DNA of 64,000 bases from Nonomuraea jiangxiensis (GTDB lineage: Bacteria > Actinomycetota > Actinomycetes > Streptosporangiales > Streptosporangiaceae). The stretch lies in assembly GCF_900099965.1 (NCBI RefSeq), contig NZ_FNDJ01000012.1:1-64000 (forward strand), written 5' to 3'. Below the pieces are notes generated by a model. That model had not been told where the DNA came from. It saw nothing but the letters and a program-made list of their open reading frames with translations, and did no database searches. The translations under genes and the position numbers were made by a program. Below, in pieces: positions 25,981 to 34,349 of the stretch (the first letter of the stretch is position 1; each line of letters starts with the position of its first letter).

Positions 25981-28134
25981 GTGGAGGCGTCCGTCGAGCA
26001 GCTCGTCTACGTCCGGGAGGACGAATACACCGTCGCGCGCATGAGCGCCGAGGGGATGGCCGACTTCGTGGCCACCGGGCGCGCCCTGGCAGGGGTGCAG
26101 CCGGGTGAGACGTTGCGGCTGTTCGGCGAGTGGAGCAGGCATCCGCGGCACGGCAGGCGGTTCGCGGCGACCGGATGCGAGCGGGTGACGCCGTCCTCGG
26201 TGCGAGCGATCCGGATCTACCTGGGGTCGGGGCTGGTCAGGGGGATCGGGCCGCGGCTGGCGTACGCGATCGTCGACCACTTCGGCGAGGCCACCCTCAA
26301 GGTCATCGACGCCGAGCCGCAGCGGCTCACCGAGGTCGTCAACATCGGGCCGCTGCGGCAGGCGCAGATCGTGCAGGCGTGGCAGGAGCAGAAGTCGATC
26401 GCCGCGCTGATGGTGACGCTGCAGGGGCTCGGGGTCAGCCCGCTGCTGGCGGCGAAGATCTACCAGGTGTTCGGCCAGGACGCCGACGAGGTGCTGGCCA
26501 CCGACCCCTACCGGCTGATCGGCCGGGTCAGGGGGATCGCCTTCCGCATCGCCGACCGGATCGCGCTGCAGGCCGGAGTGCCCGAGCGCAGCCCCGAACG
26601 GGTCAAGGCGGCGCTGCTCGACCGGCTGGAGACGGCCGGCAGCCGCGACGGGCACTGCTTCGTGCCGGTGTCCACCCTGGTCAGGGAGGCGGCCGAGCTG
26701 ATCGAGCAGGAGCAGGACCTGGTGCGGCCGATGGTCGACGCGCTCGTCGCCGACCGCCGCGTGGTCCTCGAAACCGCCCCTTCGGGACATCCGGCCGCCT
26801 CGGGGCAGGCCGAGCAGATCGTGGCCTACGCCAAGCACGTGCACAGCCGGGAGGTGGCGCTCACCGCCGAGCTGACCAGGCTGGCGCGGGCCCGCTCGAC
26901 GCTGCCGCTGCGGGTCTTCCGCGACGACCCCACGCTCCACGACGACCAGCGCGCGGCCGTCAACATGGCGCTGACCAGCACCGTCTCCATCCTCACCGGC
27001 GGGCCGGGGGTGGGCAAGAGCCACACGGTCAGGGCCATCGCGACCACCGTCAGGGCCGCGGGCGGCACGGTCACGCTCGCCGCGCCCACGGGCAAGGCGG
27101 CCAAGCGGCTGTCCGAGCTGACGGGGCTGCCCGCGATGACCGTGCACCGCATGCTCGCCCAGCCGCCCGATCCCGACCCCGAGACGTTGTTCGACGAGCG
27201 GCCCTCGCAGGCCGACCTGATCGTGGTGGACGAGGCGTCCATGCTCGACCTGCACCTGGCCACCCGGCTCGCCGCGGCCGTGCCGTCGGGCAGCCACCTG
27301 CTGTTCATCGGCGACAGCGACCAGCTCCCCAGCATCGGGTCCGGCGACGTGCTGGCCGACCTGCTGCGGGTGGAGCGGATCCCGCGGGTCCAGCTCACCC
27401 ACGTCTTCCGGCAGTCCGACGGCAGCGGCATCGTCGAGGCCGCCCACCGCATCCGCGCCGGTCGCATGCCGGTGACGCCGGGGCGGGGCGGGTTCTGGTT
27501 CGAGGAGCTCGACGACCCCGAGCAGGTGGCCAGGCGGGTGGCCCACCTGGCGATGGTGGCGATCCCGCGCAAGCAGCAGGTCGATCCCGACCAGGTGCAG
27601 GTGCTGTGCCCGATGCGCAAGGGCGACACGGGCGCCACCGCGCTGGGGCGGCTGATCCAGGACCGGCTCAACCCGGCCGCCGACGACAAGCCCGAGCACT
27701 GGTCGGGGGCGTCGGTGTTCCGGGTGGGCGACCGGGTGATGCCGATCCGCAACAACTACGACAAGGGGGTCTTCAACGGGGAGACGGCCACGGTGACGGC
27801 GGTCGATCGGACGGAGCGTACGATCGAGATCCGCACCGACGACGGGGAGACCGTCGCCTACGGGTTCGACGAGCTCGACGACCTGACGCACGCCTACGCG
27901 ATCAGCGTGCACCGCTCGCAGGGCAGCGAATACCCGTTCGTGGTGGCGCCGATCGTGGCCGAGTCCGGCGGGATCATGCTGCGCCGCAAGCTGCTCTACA
28001 CGCTGGTGACCCGGGCCAAGGCGTGGGTCGTGCTGGTGGGGCAGCGGGAGGCGCTGGAGGTGGCGGTGCACCGGCTGGGTCACCGCCGCAACACGGGCCT
28101 CGCCCGCCGCCTGGCCCTCAGCCTCGACTCCTGA
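25981..28134 (+). CDS. recD2: RecD2-like ATP-dependent 5'-3' DNA helicase
   Basis: 717-residue superfamily 1B helicase. The N-terminal OB-like region (LVYVREDEYTVARM) is followed by helix-hairpin-helix repeats (LVRGIGPRLAYAIVDHFG, RLTEVVNIGPLRQAQIV) typical of RecD2 rather than RecD of RecBCD. Walker A is GGPGVGKSHTVRAI near residue 339, motif II VVDEASMLDL near 415, motif III GDSDQLPSIGSGDVL, and motif VI VTRAKAWVVLVGQ at the end. GTG 25981 (MEASVEQL) fits family N-termini; an upstream TTG at 25951 is less likely. RecD2 unwinds 5'-tailed duplexes in repair and recombination without RecBC. Transcribed just downstream of the ere-like gene. Confidence 0.93.
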   Translation: MEASVEQLVYVREDEYTVARMSAEGMADFVATGRALAGVQPGETLRLFGEWSRHPRHGRRFAATGCERVTPSSVRAIRIYLGSGLVRGIGPRLAYAIVDHFGEATLKVIDAEPQRLTEVVNIGPLRQAQIVQAWQEQKSIAALMVTLQGLGVSPLLAAKIYQVFGQDADEVLATDPYRLIGRVRGIAFRIADRIALQAGVPERSPERVKAALLDRLETAGSRDGHCFVPVSTLVREAAELIEQEQDLVRPMVDALVADRRVVLETAPSGHPAASGQAEQIVAYAKHVHSREVALTAELTRLARARSTLPLRVFRDDPTLHDDQRAAVNMALTSTVSILTGGPGVGKSHTVRAIATTVRAAGGTVTLAAPTGKAAKRLSELTGLPAMTVHRMLAQPPDPDPETLFDERPSQADLIVVDEASMLDLHLATRLAAAVPSGSHLLFIGDSDQLPSIGSGDVLADLLRVERIPRVQLTHVFRQSDGSGIVEAAHRIRAGRMPVTPGRGGFWFEELDDPEQVARRVAHLAMVAIPRKQQVDPDQVQVLCPMRKGDTGATALGRLIQDRLNPAADDKPEHWSGASVFRVGDRVMPIRNNYDKGVFNGETATVTAVDRTERTIEIRTDDGETVAYGFDELDDLTHAYAISVHRSQGSEYPFVVAPIVAESGGIMLRRKLLYTLVTRAKAWVVLVGQREALEVAVHRLGHRRNTGLARRLALSLDS

Positions 28135-28161
28135 CCGCCCCGAAAGCAGGTCGCCGGGCGG
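28135..28161. terminator. Short GC hairpin between convergent genes
   Basis: CCGCCC (28135-28140) and GGGCGG (28156-28161) can pair between the recD2 stop and the convergent ferritin-like gene stop. Only six base pairs and a 15-base loop, so a weak bidirectional terminator candidate. Confidence 0.35.
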
Positions 28162-28163
28162 GC

Positions 28164-28703
28164 CTAGACCCCGAGGAGGTCGGTGAGGTCGTCGGCGTGT
28201 TCCTCCTCCTCTTCCAGGATCGACTCCATGAGCCGCCGCGTGGTCGGGTCGCCGCTGCCCAGCCAGCGGATGATCTCCTGGTAGGTCGAGATGACGATGC
28301 GCTCGGCCCAGAGGTTCGCCTCCAGCAGGGCGCGCAGGTCGGTGTCGGCGGGGGCCTGATAGTCGGTGTGGGAGCGCTGAACGAGGCTCGCCGGGTCGAA
28401 GTCCGGCTCCCCGCCGAGCTGGCTCACCCGCTCGGCCGCCCGCAGCGCGTGGTTGAGCTCCTCCCTGGCGTGCTCGGTGAACTCCTGGGACACTTGCGCC
28501 CGGTCGATGCCCTTGGCGGAGATGGCGTGCCTGGTATATCGCAGCCAGCACACCACCTCGGTCGCGATCACGTCGTTGAGCACCTCGATGACCTTCCGCG
28601 GGTCGTGCCCGAACGTCTGCGTGATCGGCCCCTCATCCATCTTCTGCCGCACCTGGTCGCGGATCCTGGTGACGTCCAGCACGAAGTCGTCGGCCTGAGT
28701 CAT
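28164..28703 (-). CDS. Ferritin-like (Dps/bacterioferritin-type) protein
   Basis: 179-residue four-helix ferritin-like protein. Di-iron ligand patterns are visible: helix A with VIATEVVCWLRYTRHA, helix B with FTEHAREELNHALRAAERV (ExxH), helix C with ANLWAERIVISTYQEII, and helix D with LMESILEEEEEHADDLTDLL (ExxxHxxD). Such proteins oxidise and store iron and protect DNA from peroxide. ATG 28703 follows GGGAGGGACAC, a strong ribosome site. It stands alone, divergent from kptA with a 157-bp gap. Confidence 0.87.
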   Translation of the reverse strand: MTQADDFVLDVTRIRDQVRQKMDEGPITQTFGHDPRKVIEVLNDVIATEVVCWLRYTRHAISAKGIDRAQVSQEFTEHAREELNHALRAAERVSQLGGEPDFDPASLVQRSHTDYQAPADTDLRALLEANLWAERIVISTYQEIIRWLGSGDPTTRRLMESILEEEEEHADDLTDLLGV

Positions 28704-28860
28704 GTGTCCCTCCCTTTCCCCGGAGAGGAGTTCTCCCTGGTCAACCGTAACTTTGAGGCGCCTTCCAACCGGGCTGCGACACCCGGGACGGTCTCGCGGC
28801 CGGGCCGGCGTGCCGGCCGCCCGGTAATCGGCTGGAAAGCGGGCCGGCGGGTGCGGGACC

Positions 28861-29412
28861 ATGGCGGCGATGGACGAACGTCGGATGATACGGATCTCCA
28901 AATACCTCGCCCGGCACCTGCGGCACGACCCGCGGCGCATCGGGATCACGCTCGACGCCAACGGCTGGGTGCCGGTGGACGTGCTGCTGCGGGCCGCCGC
29001 CGCGCACGGGTTCCCGATCACGGCCGCCGAGCTGTGGCACGTCGTGGAGCACAACGACAAACGGCGTTACGCGCTTGAGAACGGCAGGATCCGGGCCAGT
29101 CAGGGGCATTCGGTGCCGGTGGAGCTCGGCCTGCCCGCGGTCGAGCCGCCCGAGGTCCTCTTCCACGGCACCGTGGCGCGGTCCCTGGGGGCGATCAGGC
29201 AGGAGGGGCTGCGGCCGATGTCCCGGCAGCACGTGCACCTGTCGCCGGACCGCGAGACGGCGACCCGGGTGGGGGCACGCCGGGGCGTCCCCGTGGTGCT
29301 GACGGTCAGGGCGGCGGCGATGCACCGCGACGGGCACCCGTTCCGGCTCAGCGCGAACGGCGTCTGGCTGGCCGCCCACGTCCCGCCCGCCTACCTGCGC
29401 TTCCCCGCCTGA
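28861..29412 (+). CDS. kptA: RNA 2'-phosphotransferase KptA/Tpt1
   Basis: 183-residue enzyme that transfers an internal RNA 2'-phosphate to NAD+, making ADP-ribose 1'',2''-cyclic phosphate. The catalytic tetrad context is intact: RHLRHDPRRIGI (Arg-His), ASQGHSVPV (Arg-X-His region), VLFHGTVARSL and LRPMSRQHVHLS. The N-terminal winged-helix (VDVLLRAAAAHGFPITAAELWHVV) is normal. ATG 28861, with an in-frame ATG at 28870 as alternative. Bacteria lack the fungal tRNA-splicing pathway that generates the substrate, so the physiological role is open. Bacterial Tpt1 enzymes can also ADP-ribosylate RNA ends. It faces a NADAR gene 83 bp downstream. Confidence 0.92.
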   Translation: MAAMDERRMIRISKYLARHLRHDPRRIGITLDANGWVPVDVLLRAAAAHGFPITAAELWHVVEHNDKRRYALENGRIRASQGHSVPVELGLPAVEPPEVLFHGTVARSLGAIRQEGLRPMSRQHVHLSPDRETATRVGARRGVPVVLTVRAAAMHRDGHPFRLSANGVWLAAHVPPAYLRFPA

Positions 29413-29438
29413 GGCGGCCGTTCGCCGACGCGGAGTTC

Positions 29439-29462
29439 GAGCAGGGCCCGGCCGCCCTGCTC
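29439..29462. terminator. 8-bp-stem hairpin between kptA and the NADAR gene
   Basis: GAGCAGGG (29439-29446) pairs perfectly with CCCTGCTC (29455-29462) around an 8-base loop in the convergent gap. It could terminate either transcript. Confidence 0.6.
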
Positions 29463-29495
29463 GCCGGGCACGAGCGGTGATCGGGTTCGGGCCCT

Positions 29496-30065
29496 CTACC
29501 GGGCGGCCAGTGTGTCGCGGGCGGCCATCAGGGCGAAGCCGAGCAGGTTGAGTCCGCGCCAGGTGACGGGCGAGGCGGCCCGCTCGTCGTCGGCGGCCAG
29601 GCCGATGCCCCACACCCGGTCCACCGGGCTGGCCTCCACCAGCACCCGGTTGGAGGTCCCCAGCAGGAACTCCGCGAGCTCGGCATGCTGCCCGAACTTG
29701 GCGAGGCTCCCCCGCACCACGATGTCGAAGCGGCGCGCCTGCCACACCGCCTCGTCGAAGCCCCGCACGACGCGGCCGAGCTTCTTGGCCTCACCCGGAT
29801 GCCCGGCCGCGAGAATCTCGCCCGCGCACTCCTCGTCCCCGAACAGCCATGCCTTGTGCGCCATCATGTAGTGCTCGGCCGAGGCGAACGTGTGTCCGTC
29901 CGCCTCGAAGGTGACCGGCCACCACTGGCTGAGGCAGCCCGGCCCGACCCCGCCGGCCCGCGGAGGCTGATGCCCCCAGAAGTACAGATATTTCAGCCTT
30001 TGTCCCGCTTTTTCCGCCGCGATGGCCTCGTCAACCGCCATGGGCAGGGGGAGTTCGTCGGACAT
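29496..30065 (-). CDS. NADAR-domain protein (YbiA-like N-glycosidase)
   Basis: 189-residue NADAR protein. Conserved segments: YFWGH (substrate pocket), GCLSQWWPVTFEADGHTFAS, AEHYMMAHKAWLFGD (conserved His/Lys), and a C-terminal VDRVWGIGL. Members act as N-glycosidases on riboflavin-pathway intermediates (YbiA/RibX), or, more recently, remove ADP-ribose from guanine in nucleic acids as antidotes to DarT-type toxins. Which applies here cannot be read from sequence. The start is ATG 30065 (MSDELPLP); the frame remains open upstream to 30194. It converges on kptA, another enzyme that handles NAD/ADP-ribose. Confidence 0.88.
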   Translation of the reverse strand: MSDELPLPMAVDEAIAAEKAGQRLKYLYFWGHQPPRAGGVGPGCLSQWWPVTFEADGHTFASAEHYMMAHKAWLFGDEECAGEILAAGHPGEAKKLGRVVRGFDEAVWQARRFDIVVRGSLAKFGQHAELAEFLLGTSNRVLVEASPVDRVWGIGLAADDERAASPVTWRGLNLLGFALMAARDTLAAR

Positions 30066-30186
30066 GCCCCCTATGGTGCCCGCAGGAAGGCCCACGCCGG
30101 AACCCGGACGCGGGCGGTGCCAGATGGCAAAGAAAACCATGCCCGGTCCGGCGGCTGTGCGGGAGGCCGGCGGGTAGCGCGGTCGC

Positions 30187-30411
30187 ATGGGCAAGAAGAA
30201 ACGTGAGCCGTCCGAAGGCGACGAGGTGAGCTGGCAGAGTCACGGCTCCACCGCGAAGGGCAAGGTGGAGAAGAAGGTCACCAAGCGGCAGCAGGAGGCC
30301 GGCCGTACCGTGGCGGCCTCCCCCGAGGAGCCCCAGTACGTCGTACGCAGCGAGAAGAGCGGCCGCAAGGCCGTGCACAAGCCGTCGGCGCTGCGCAAGG
30401 AGCGTAAGTGA
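30187..30411 (+). CDS. DUF2945 small protein (Tudor-like)
   Basis: 74-residue basic protein. The SH3/Tudor-like core GDEVSWQSHGSTAKGKVEKKV and the YVVRSEKSGRKAVHKPSAL end match DUF2945, described as a hypervirulence-associated Tudor-domain family in fungi and common in bacteria. Function unknown. The stop overlaps the next gene (GTGA), so the two are co-translated. A weak sigma-B-like element (GGCT-N15-GGGTAG, 30153-30177) lies just upstream. Confidence 0.82.
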   Translation: MGKKKREPSEGDEVSWQSHGSTAKGKVEKKVTKRQQEAGRTVAASPEEPQYVVRSEKSGRKAVHKPSALRKERK

Positions 30412-30737
30412 ACGACGACAGGCACGCGGTCGCCGCCGAGTTCGGCGACGCCGTGAACATGAGCGCCAAGGAGCTGGAGCGCTGGCTGACCAGCGACGAG
30501 TCCAGGTCGGTCGGCCAGAAGGACGGGGGCGGCGAGTCGGTCGGGCACGAGTCCGGCAGGAAGATCGTCGACCTGCTCCGGACGCGGAAGTCCGACTGGA
30601 CGGACGGGGACTACGCCCACATGCGTAAGGTGGTCGGCTACATCCGGCGGCACCTGGCCCAGCGTCCCTCCGGGGACGTCACCGAGACGCGGTGGCGTTA
30701 CTCGCTGATGAACTGGGGTCATGACCCGCTCAAGTGA
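30408..30737 (+). CDS. DUF3140 protein
   Basis: 109-residue acidic/basic mixed protein. The family pattern (VNMSAKELERWLTSDESRSVG, GRKIVDLLRTRKSDWTDGDY, HMRKVVGYIRRHLAQRP) is complete. DUF3140 genes are frequently paired with DUF2945, and the GTG 30408 start overlapping the DUF2945 stop strengthens both calls. The sequence pattern suggests a DNA-associated or plasmid-stabilisation-like role, but no function is established. Confidence 0.82.
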   Translation: MNDDRHAVAAEFGDAVNMSAKELERWLTSDESRSVGQKDGGGESVGHESGRKIVDLLRTRKSDWTDGDYAHMRKVVGYIRRHLAQRPSGDVTETRWRYSLMNWGHDPLK

Positions 30738-31046
30738 GCGCGACAGGGTGGGACCCACTCGGGGAGCCGGAGCGGGCCTGGGGCTGAGCGCCCGTCCGGG
30801 GTTCAGCGCATTCGGGCCCAGCCGTCGAGCCCCGGAGCTGAGCGCGGGCTCGGATCAGGGCGTTGAGGACCAGGTGCGGGCGTCAAGGGCGCGTGGCTTT
30901 CGCGTCAAGACGGCGTAAGTGCACTGGCACGCCCCGAGGCTGTTACGGTAGTGCGCGGTGCGCCGGGAAGTCGGGTCGGCAAGGGTTGTCGGCCGCGGGT
31001 TCCGGGAGGCGTTCTTGTTGCGTGTGCCGAGTGGCGGAGCCTGTTG
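30738..31046. other. 309-bp intergenic region before trkH
   Basis: GC-rich leader with several short repeats (GCTGAGCGC-type motifs at about 30783 and 30836). No gene, tRNA or convincing terminator was recognised. A c-di-AMP (ydaO) riboswitch was considered because of the potassium genes, but its conserved core could not be assembled. Confidence 0.4.
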
Positions 31047-32396
31047 ATGAGCGTGCTACCCCCGTTCTTCGCCAGGTTCCGGCATCCCGCCCAGGTCGTG
31101 GCCGTGGGGTTCGGCCTGGCCATCGCGATCGGCACCGGCCTGCTGTCGCTGCCGATCGCCACCGCGGCCGGCGAGCGCGCGGACTGGGTGGTCGCCTTGT
31201 TCACCGCCACCTCGGCCGTCTCGGTGACCGGGCTGGTGGTGGTGGACACCGAGTCGCACTGGTCGGGGTTCGGCGAGGTGGTGCTGGCCGGGCTGGTCCA
31301 GATGGGCGGCCTGGGGATCATGACGATGGCCACCCTGTTCACCCTGCTGATCTCGGGCCGCTTAGGTCTGCGGGCCAGGATCGCGGCCCAGGCGGAGACC
31401 AAGACGCTGAGCATGAGCGACGTGCGCCGGGTCGTGACCAAGGTGGTGAAGTTCAGCCTGGTGTGCGAGACGGTGACCGCCGCCGTGCTCACCGCCCGGT
31501 TCGTCATCGGCTACGGCGAACCGTTCGGCCGCGCCGCCTACTTGGGCGCCTTCCACTCGATCATGGCCTTCAACAACGCCGGGTTCGCGCTGTGGCCGGA
31601 CAGCCTCGTCCGGTTCGTCGCGGACCCGTGGATATGCCTGACCATCGCGGCCGCGGTCATCGTCGGCGGACTGGGCTTCCCCGTGGTGTTCGAGCTGGCC
31701 CGCTCCTGGCGGCACCCGAGAAAGTGGACGGTGCTGACCAAGGTCACCGTGGGCATGACCGTGACGCTGCTGGCGCTGGGCACCCTGGTCTTCCTGCTGA
31801 CCGAGTGGCGCAACCCCCGGACGCTGGGGGCGCTCGACGACTCCGGCAAGCTGCTGGCGGCGTTCTTCACCTCGGTCATGCCGCGCTCGGCCGGGTTCAA
31901 CAGCCTGGACATCTCCCAGATGCACCCGTCGAGCTGGCTGGCCACCGACCTGCTCATGTTCATCGGCGGCGGCAGCGCGGGCACCGCGGGCGGGCTCAAG
32001 GTGACCACGTTCGGGCTGCTGGCCTTCGTCGTGTGGGCCGAGATGCGCGGCGAGAGCCGGGTGAACATCGGCCACCGCAGGCTCCCCGAGGCCACACAGC
32101 GCCAGGCCGTCACGATCACGGTGCTGGGCGTGACGCTGGTGGCCGTCTCCACGTACGTACTGCTCGCGATCACCCCGCACGGGCTGGACCAGGTGCTGTT
32201 CGAGGTGGTGGCGGCGTTCGGCACGGCGGGGCTGTCCACCGGCATCACCGCGAGCCTGGGCACGGCCGGGCACCTGCTGCTGGCGGTGCTGATGTTCGTC
32301 GGGCGGATCGGCCCGCTCACGGTGGGCTCGGCCCTGGCGCTCAACAGACGCAGCCGCCATTACGAACTACCCGAGGAGCGAGTGATCGTTGGCTGA
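31047..32396 (+). CDS. trkH: TrkH-family potassium uptake channel
   Basis: 449-residue membrane protein of the TrkH/KtrB superfamily, the K+-conducting subunit. The four selectivity-filter loops are recognisable: ATSAVSVTGLVVVDT, FNNAGFALWPDSL, PRSAGFNSLDIS and GTAGLSTGITASL, each with its conserved Gly. GGGSAGTAGGLKVTTFGLL and the final VGRIGPLTV segment are also typical. ATG 31047 follows GGCGGAG. The stop lies inside the start of the TrkA gene, so the gating subunit is translationally coupled. Confidence 0.92.
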   Translation: MSVLPPFFARFRHPAQVVAVGFGLAIAIGTGLLSLPIATAAGERADWVVALFTATSAVSVTGLVVVDTESHWSGFGEVVLAGLVQMGGLGIMTMATLFTLLISGRLGLRARIAAQAETKTLSMSDVRRVVTKVVKFSLVCETVTAAVLTARFVIGYGEPFGRAAYLGAFHSIMAFNNAGFALWPDSLVRFVADPWICLTIAAAVIVGGLGFPVVFELARSWRHPRKWTVLTKVTVGMTVTLLALGTLVFLLTEWRNPRTLGALDDSGKLLAAFFTSVMPRSAGFNSLDISQMHPSSWLATDLLMFIGGGSAGTAGGLKVTTFGLLAFVVWAEMRGESRVNIGHRRLPEATQRQAVTITVLGVTLVAVSTYVLLAITPHGLDQVLFEVVAAFGTAGLSTGITASLGTAGHLLLAVLMFVGRIGPLTVGSALALNRRSRHYELPEERVIVG

Positions 32397-33045
32397 GCAC
32401 AATCCCGTCGTCGTGATCGGCCTGGGCCGGTTCGGCACGTCACTGGCCCTGGAGCTGGTCAGGCGCGGCACCGAGGTCCTGGCCATCGACCACCGGCCCA
32501 AGATCACACAGGCGCTGGCGGGACAGATCACCCAGATCGCGACCGCGGACGCCACCGACATGGAGGCGCTGCGCCAGCTCGGCGTGCCCGACTTCTACCG
32601 GGCGGTGGTGGCCGTGGGCAGCGACATCGAGGCCAGCATCCTGACCACGTCGCTGCTGACCGAGCTGGAGATCAACGACATCTGGGCCAAGGCCGTGAGC
32701 ACCCAGCACGGCCGCATCCTGAGCCGTATCGGCGCCCACCACGTCGTCTTCCCCGAGCACGACATGGGCGAGCGGGTGGCCCACCTGGTGAGCGGGCGGA
32801 TGCTCGACTACATGCAGGTGGACGACAACTTCGCGCTGGTCAAGACGACTCCGCCGAAGGATTACGTGGGGGTCCCGCTCGGCCGCTCCAACCTGCGCCG
32901 CAAGTACGGCGTCACCATCGTGGCGGTCAAGCCGCCCGACGAGGAGTTCACGTACGCGACCGCCGACACCGAGCTGTCCTACGGCGACGTGATCATCGTC
33001 TCCGGCCGGACCACCGACGTCGAACGGTTCGCGGAGCTGCCCTGA
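32389..33045 (+). CDS. trkA: TrkA/KtrA potassium channel regulatory subunit
   Basis: 218-residue RCK protein with an N-terminal Rossmann RCK_N domain (VVVIGLGRFGTSLALELVRRG) that binds nucleotide, and a C-terminal RCK_C domain (about residues 135-216) that may bind c-di-AMP or other ligands. It gates the TrkH channel at the inner membrane face. TTG 32389 is the start, with GAGGAG nine bases upstream and an 8-bp overlap with trkH. A single RCK unit per chain, as in KtrA, rather than the double TrkA of E. coli. Confidence 0.9.
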   Translation: MAEHNPVVVIGLGRFGTSLALELVRRGTEVLAIDHRPKITQALAGQITQIATADATDMEALRQLGVPDFYRAVVAVGSDIEASILTTSLLTELEINDIWAKAVSTQHGRILSRIGAHHVVFPEHDMGERVAHLVSGRMLDYMQVDDNFALVKTTPPKDYVGVPLGRSNLRRKYGVTIVAVKPPDEEFTYATADTELSYGDVIIVSGRTTDVERFAELP

Positions 33046-33114
33046 CAGGGCGCGGCGACCGCCATGACGCCCGCTCCGAGAGGTCGGTCGCTAGGCTTGC
33101 CCCGGAGGTCACTG

Positions 33115-33558
33115 ATGCGCGCACGCGATCTCGCCGTCGAGTTCCCGACGGTCACCCTGGACACCCCCGCGCTGGAGGCGGCCAAGCTGCTGGCCGAGCG
33201 GGACCTGCCCGGGCTCATCCTGGTCGACGGCGACGGCCGGCCGCTGAGCATCCTGCCCGGCACCCAGGTGTTGCGGCTGGCGGTGCCCACCTACTGCCGG
33301 GACGATCCGGCGCTGGCCCGGGTGGTGGACGAGGCGCACGCGGACCAGTTCCTGCGGCGGCTGGGGGGCCGGACGGTGCGCGAGTGCCTGCCCGAGCAGC
33401 CCCGCGAGCTGCCGGTGGCCGACATGAAGGCGACCGTGCTGGAGCTCGCGGCGATGATGGCGCGCACCCGCAGCCCGCTGGTGGCCGTGGTCGACGATGG
33501 CCGCTTGGCCGGGGCGGTCACCCTGCAGTCGCTCCTGGACCACGCGCTGCCGCTCTGA
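33115..33558 (+). CDS. CBS-domain pair protein
   Basis: 147-residue protein consisting of two CBS motifs (residues about 4-60: ARDLAVEFPTVTLDTPALEAAKLLAERDLPG-type in two parts; and about 95-145: RTRSPLVAVVDDGRLAGAVTLQSLLDHAL). CBS pairs bind adenosyl ligands such as ATP or c-di-AMP and act as energy sensors. ATG 33115 has GGAGG six bases upstream. It follows the potassium-uptake genes and may help sense their state (inference). Sequences directly after its stop belong to a decayed TetR gene in the same frame. Confidence 0.82.
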   Translation: MRARDLAVEFPTVTLDTPALEAAKLLAERDLPGLILVDGDGRPLSILPGTQVLRLAVPTYCRDDPALARVVDEAHADQFLRRLGGRTVRECLPEQPRELPVADMKATVLELAAMMARTRSPLVAVVDDGRLAGAVTLQSLLDHALPL

Positions 33559-33759
33559 CGGCCGCTGCGGTGGATCTCGCGGGGGCGGCACGACCGTGAC
33601 TTCCGCACCGATCTGCCCCTGCCCTGGCTGGTGACGACGTTCTTCTCGATCGTGCACAGCGCCGCGCAGGAGCGGGAGGCGGGCCGGCCGGCGCCGGAGG
33701 ACGTCGAGCCGGTGCTGGTCGAGACGGTGTCGTCCCTCCTCGCCCGCCCGGGGACGTGA
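33559..33759 (+). pseudogene. Remnant of a TetR-family regulator (C-terminal end only)
   Basis: The frame immediately after the CBS stop translates without interruption to a stop at 33757. It resembles the ligand-domain C-terminus of TetR regulators: GRHDRDFRTDLPLPWLVTTF, then SIVHSAAQEREAGR and LLVETVSSLLA-like helices. No N-terminal DNA-binding helix-turn-helix, start codon or ribosome site is present. Interpreted as a truncated gene left by deletion. Family call by pattern recognition only. Confidence 0.5.
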
Positions 33760-33896
33760 TCGCGGCCCGGCGGCTCCGCGGGACACGCCTTTCCGGCGGC
33801 TTACCGGGCTTGTGAAAGCGGGATATCGCCGAGGACTCCACCGGTCTATCCTTCATTGATGGTCACGTTCCCCTGTCGAGAGCGGTGAGGTCATAC

Positions 33897-34253
33897 ATGC
33901 CGGCACTGACGCTGGCGCATCAGCGCCTGTCCGGCGTGATGGTGATCTCCGTGAGCGGCGAGCTCGACGCCACCAACCGCGCTCAGCTTGAGACCTACCT
34001 CCGCGGGATCCGGCCGGGGCACGGGGCGCGGCTGGTGTTCGATCTGTCGCAGGTGCCGTTCATGGACAGCTCGGGCCTGCACGTGCTGCTGATGTGCACC
34101 ACCGACTGCCTCAAGAACGGCGGCACCGTGCACCTGGCGGGGGTGCAGCCGTTGCCTGCCCGTCTGTTCGAGATCACGGGCGTCCTGGCCCACGTGCCGG
34201 TGCACGACACGCTCGAAGAGGCCATCACCACCGCCACGGAACGCTCCATTTAG
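33897..34253 (+). CDS. STAS-domain anti-sigma factor antagonist
   Basis: 118-residue SpoIIAA/RsbV-like protein. The STAS core is clear, with VSGELDATNRAQLETYL and the phosphorylatable serine in FMDSSGLHVLL (about residue 59). In partner switching, the unphosphorylated antagonist captures an anti-sigma kinase and frees a sigma factor; phosphorylation by the kinase reverses this. ATG 33897 is preceded by GTGAGG. It is followed 240 bp downstream by a SpoIIE-type phosphatase that could dephosphorylate it. No RsbW-type kinase gene is in the window. Confidence 0.88.
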   Translation: MPALTLAHQRLSGVMVISVSGELDATNRAQLETYLRGIRPGHGARLVFDLSQVPFMDSSGLHVLLMCTTDCLKNGGTVHLAGVQPLPARLFEITGVLAHVPVHDTLEEAITTATERSI

Positions 34254-34349
34254 GCATCAAAGCGGCACAGAGATCTTCGACCGGCCACAGAACCCGAGCC
34301 GACCTCACAGCGTCAAACTAGGCATGCGCCTGATGACCTTCCCACCGTG

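Noticed and set aside
29413..29480. Coding-like tail after kptA (about 20 codons to a TGA)
   Set aside because: No family resemblance; better explained as the convergent terminator hairpin in GC-rich DNA.
28861..30065. DarTG-type toxin-antitoxin
   Set aside because: NADAR can be a DarT antidote, but no DarT-like ADP-ribosyltransferase is encoded; KptA has full Tpt1 motifs instead.
30153..30177. sigma-B-like promoter of the DUF2945 gene (GGCT-N15-GGGTAG)
   Set aside because: Only the loose GNNT form of the -35 matches, which occurs often by chance; it would also leave almost no leader.
30738..31046. c-di-AMP (ydaO) riboswitch before trkH
   Set aside because: GGGACCC and GGGGAGCC pieces are suggestive, but the ordered conserved core and pairing helices could not be assembled. 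A covariance-model search would decide.
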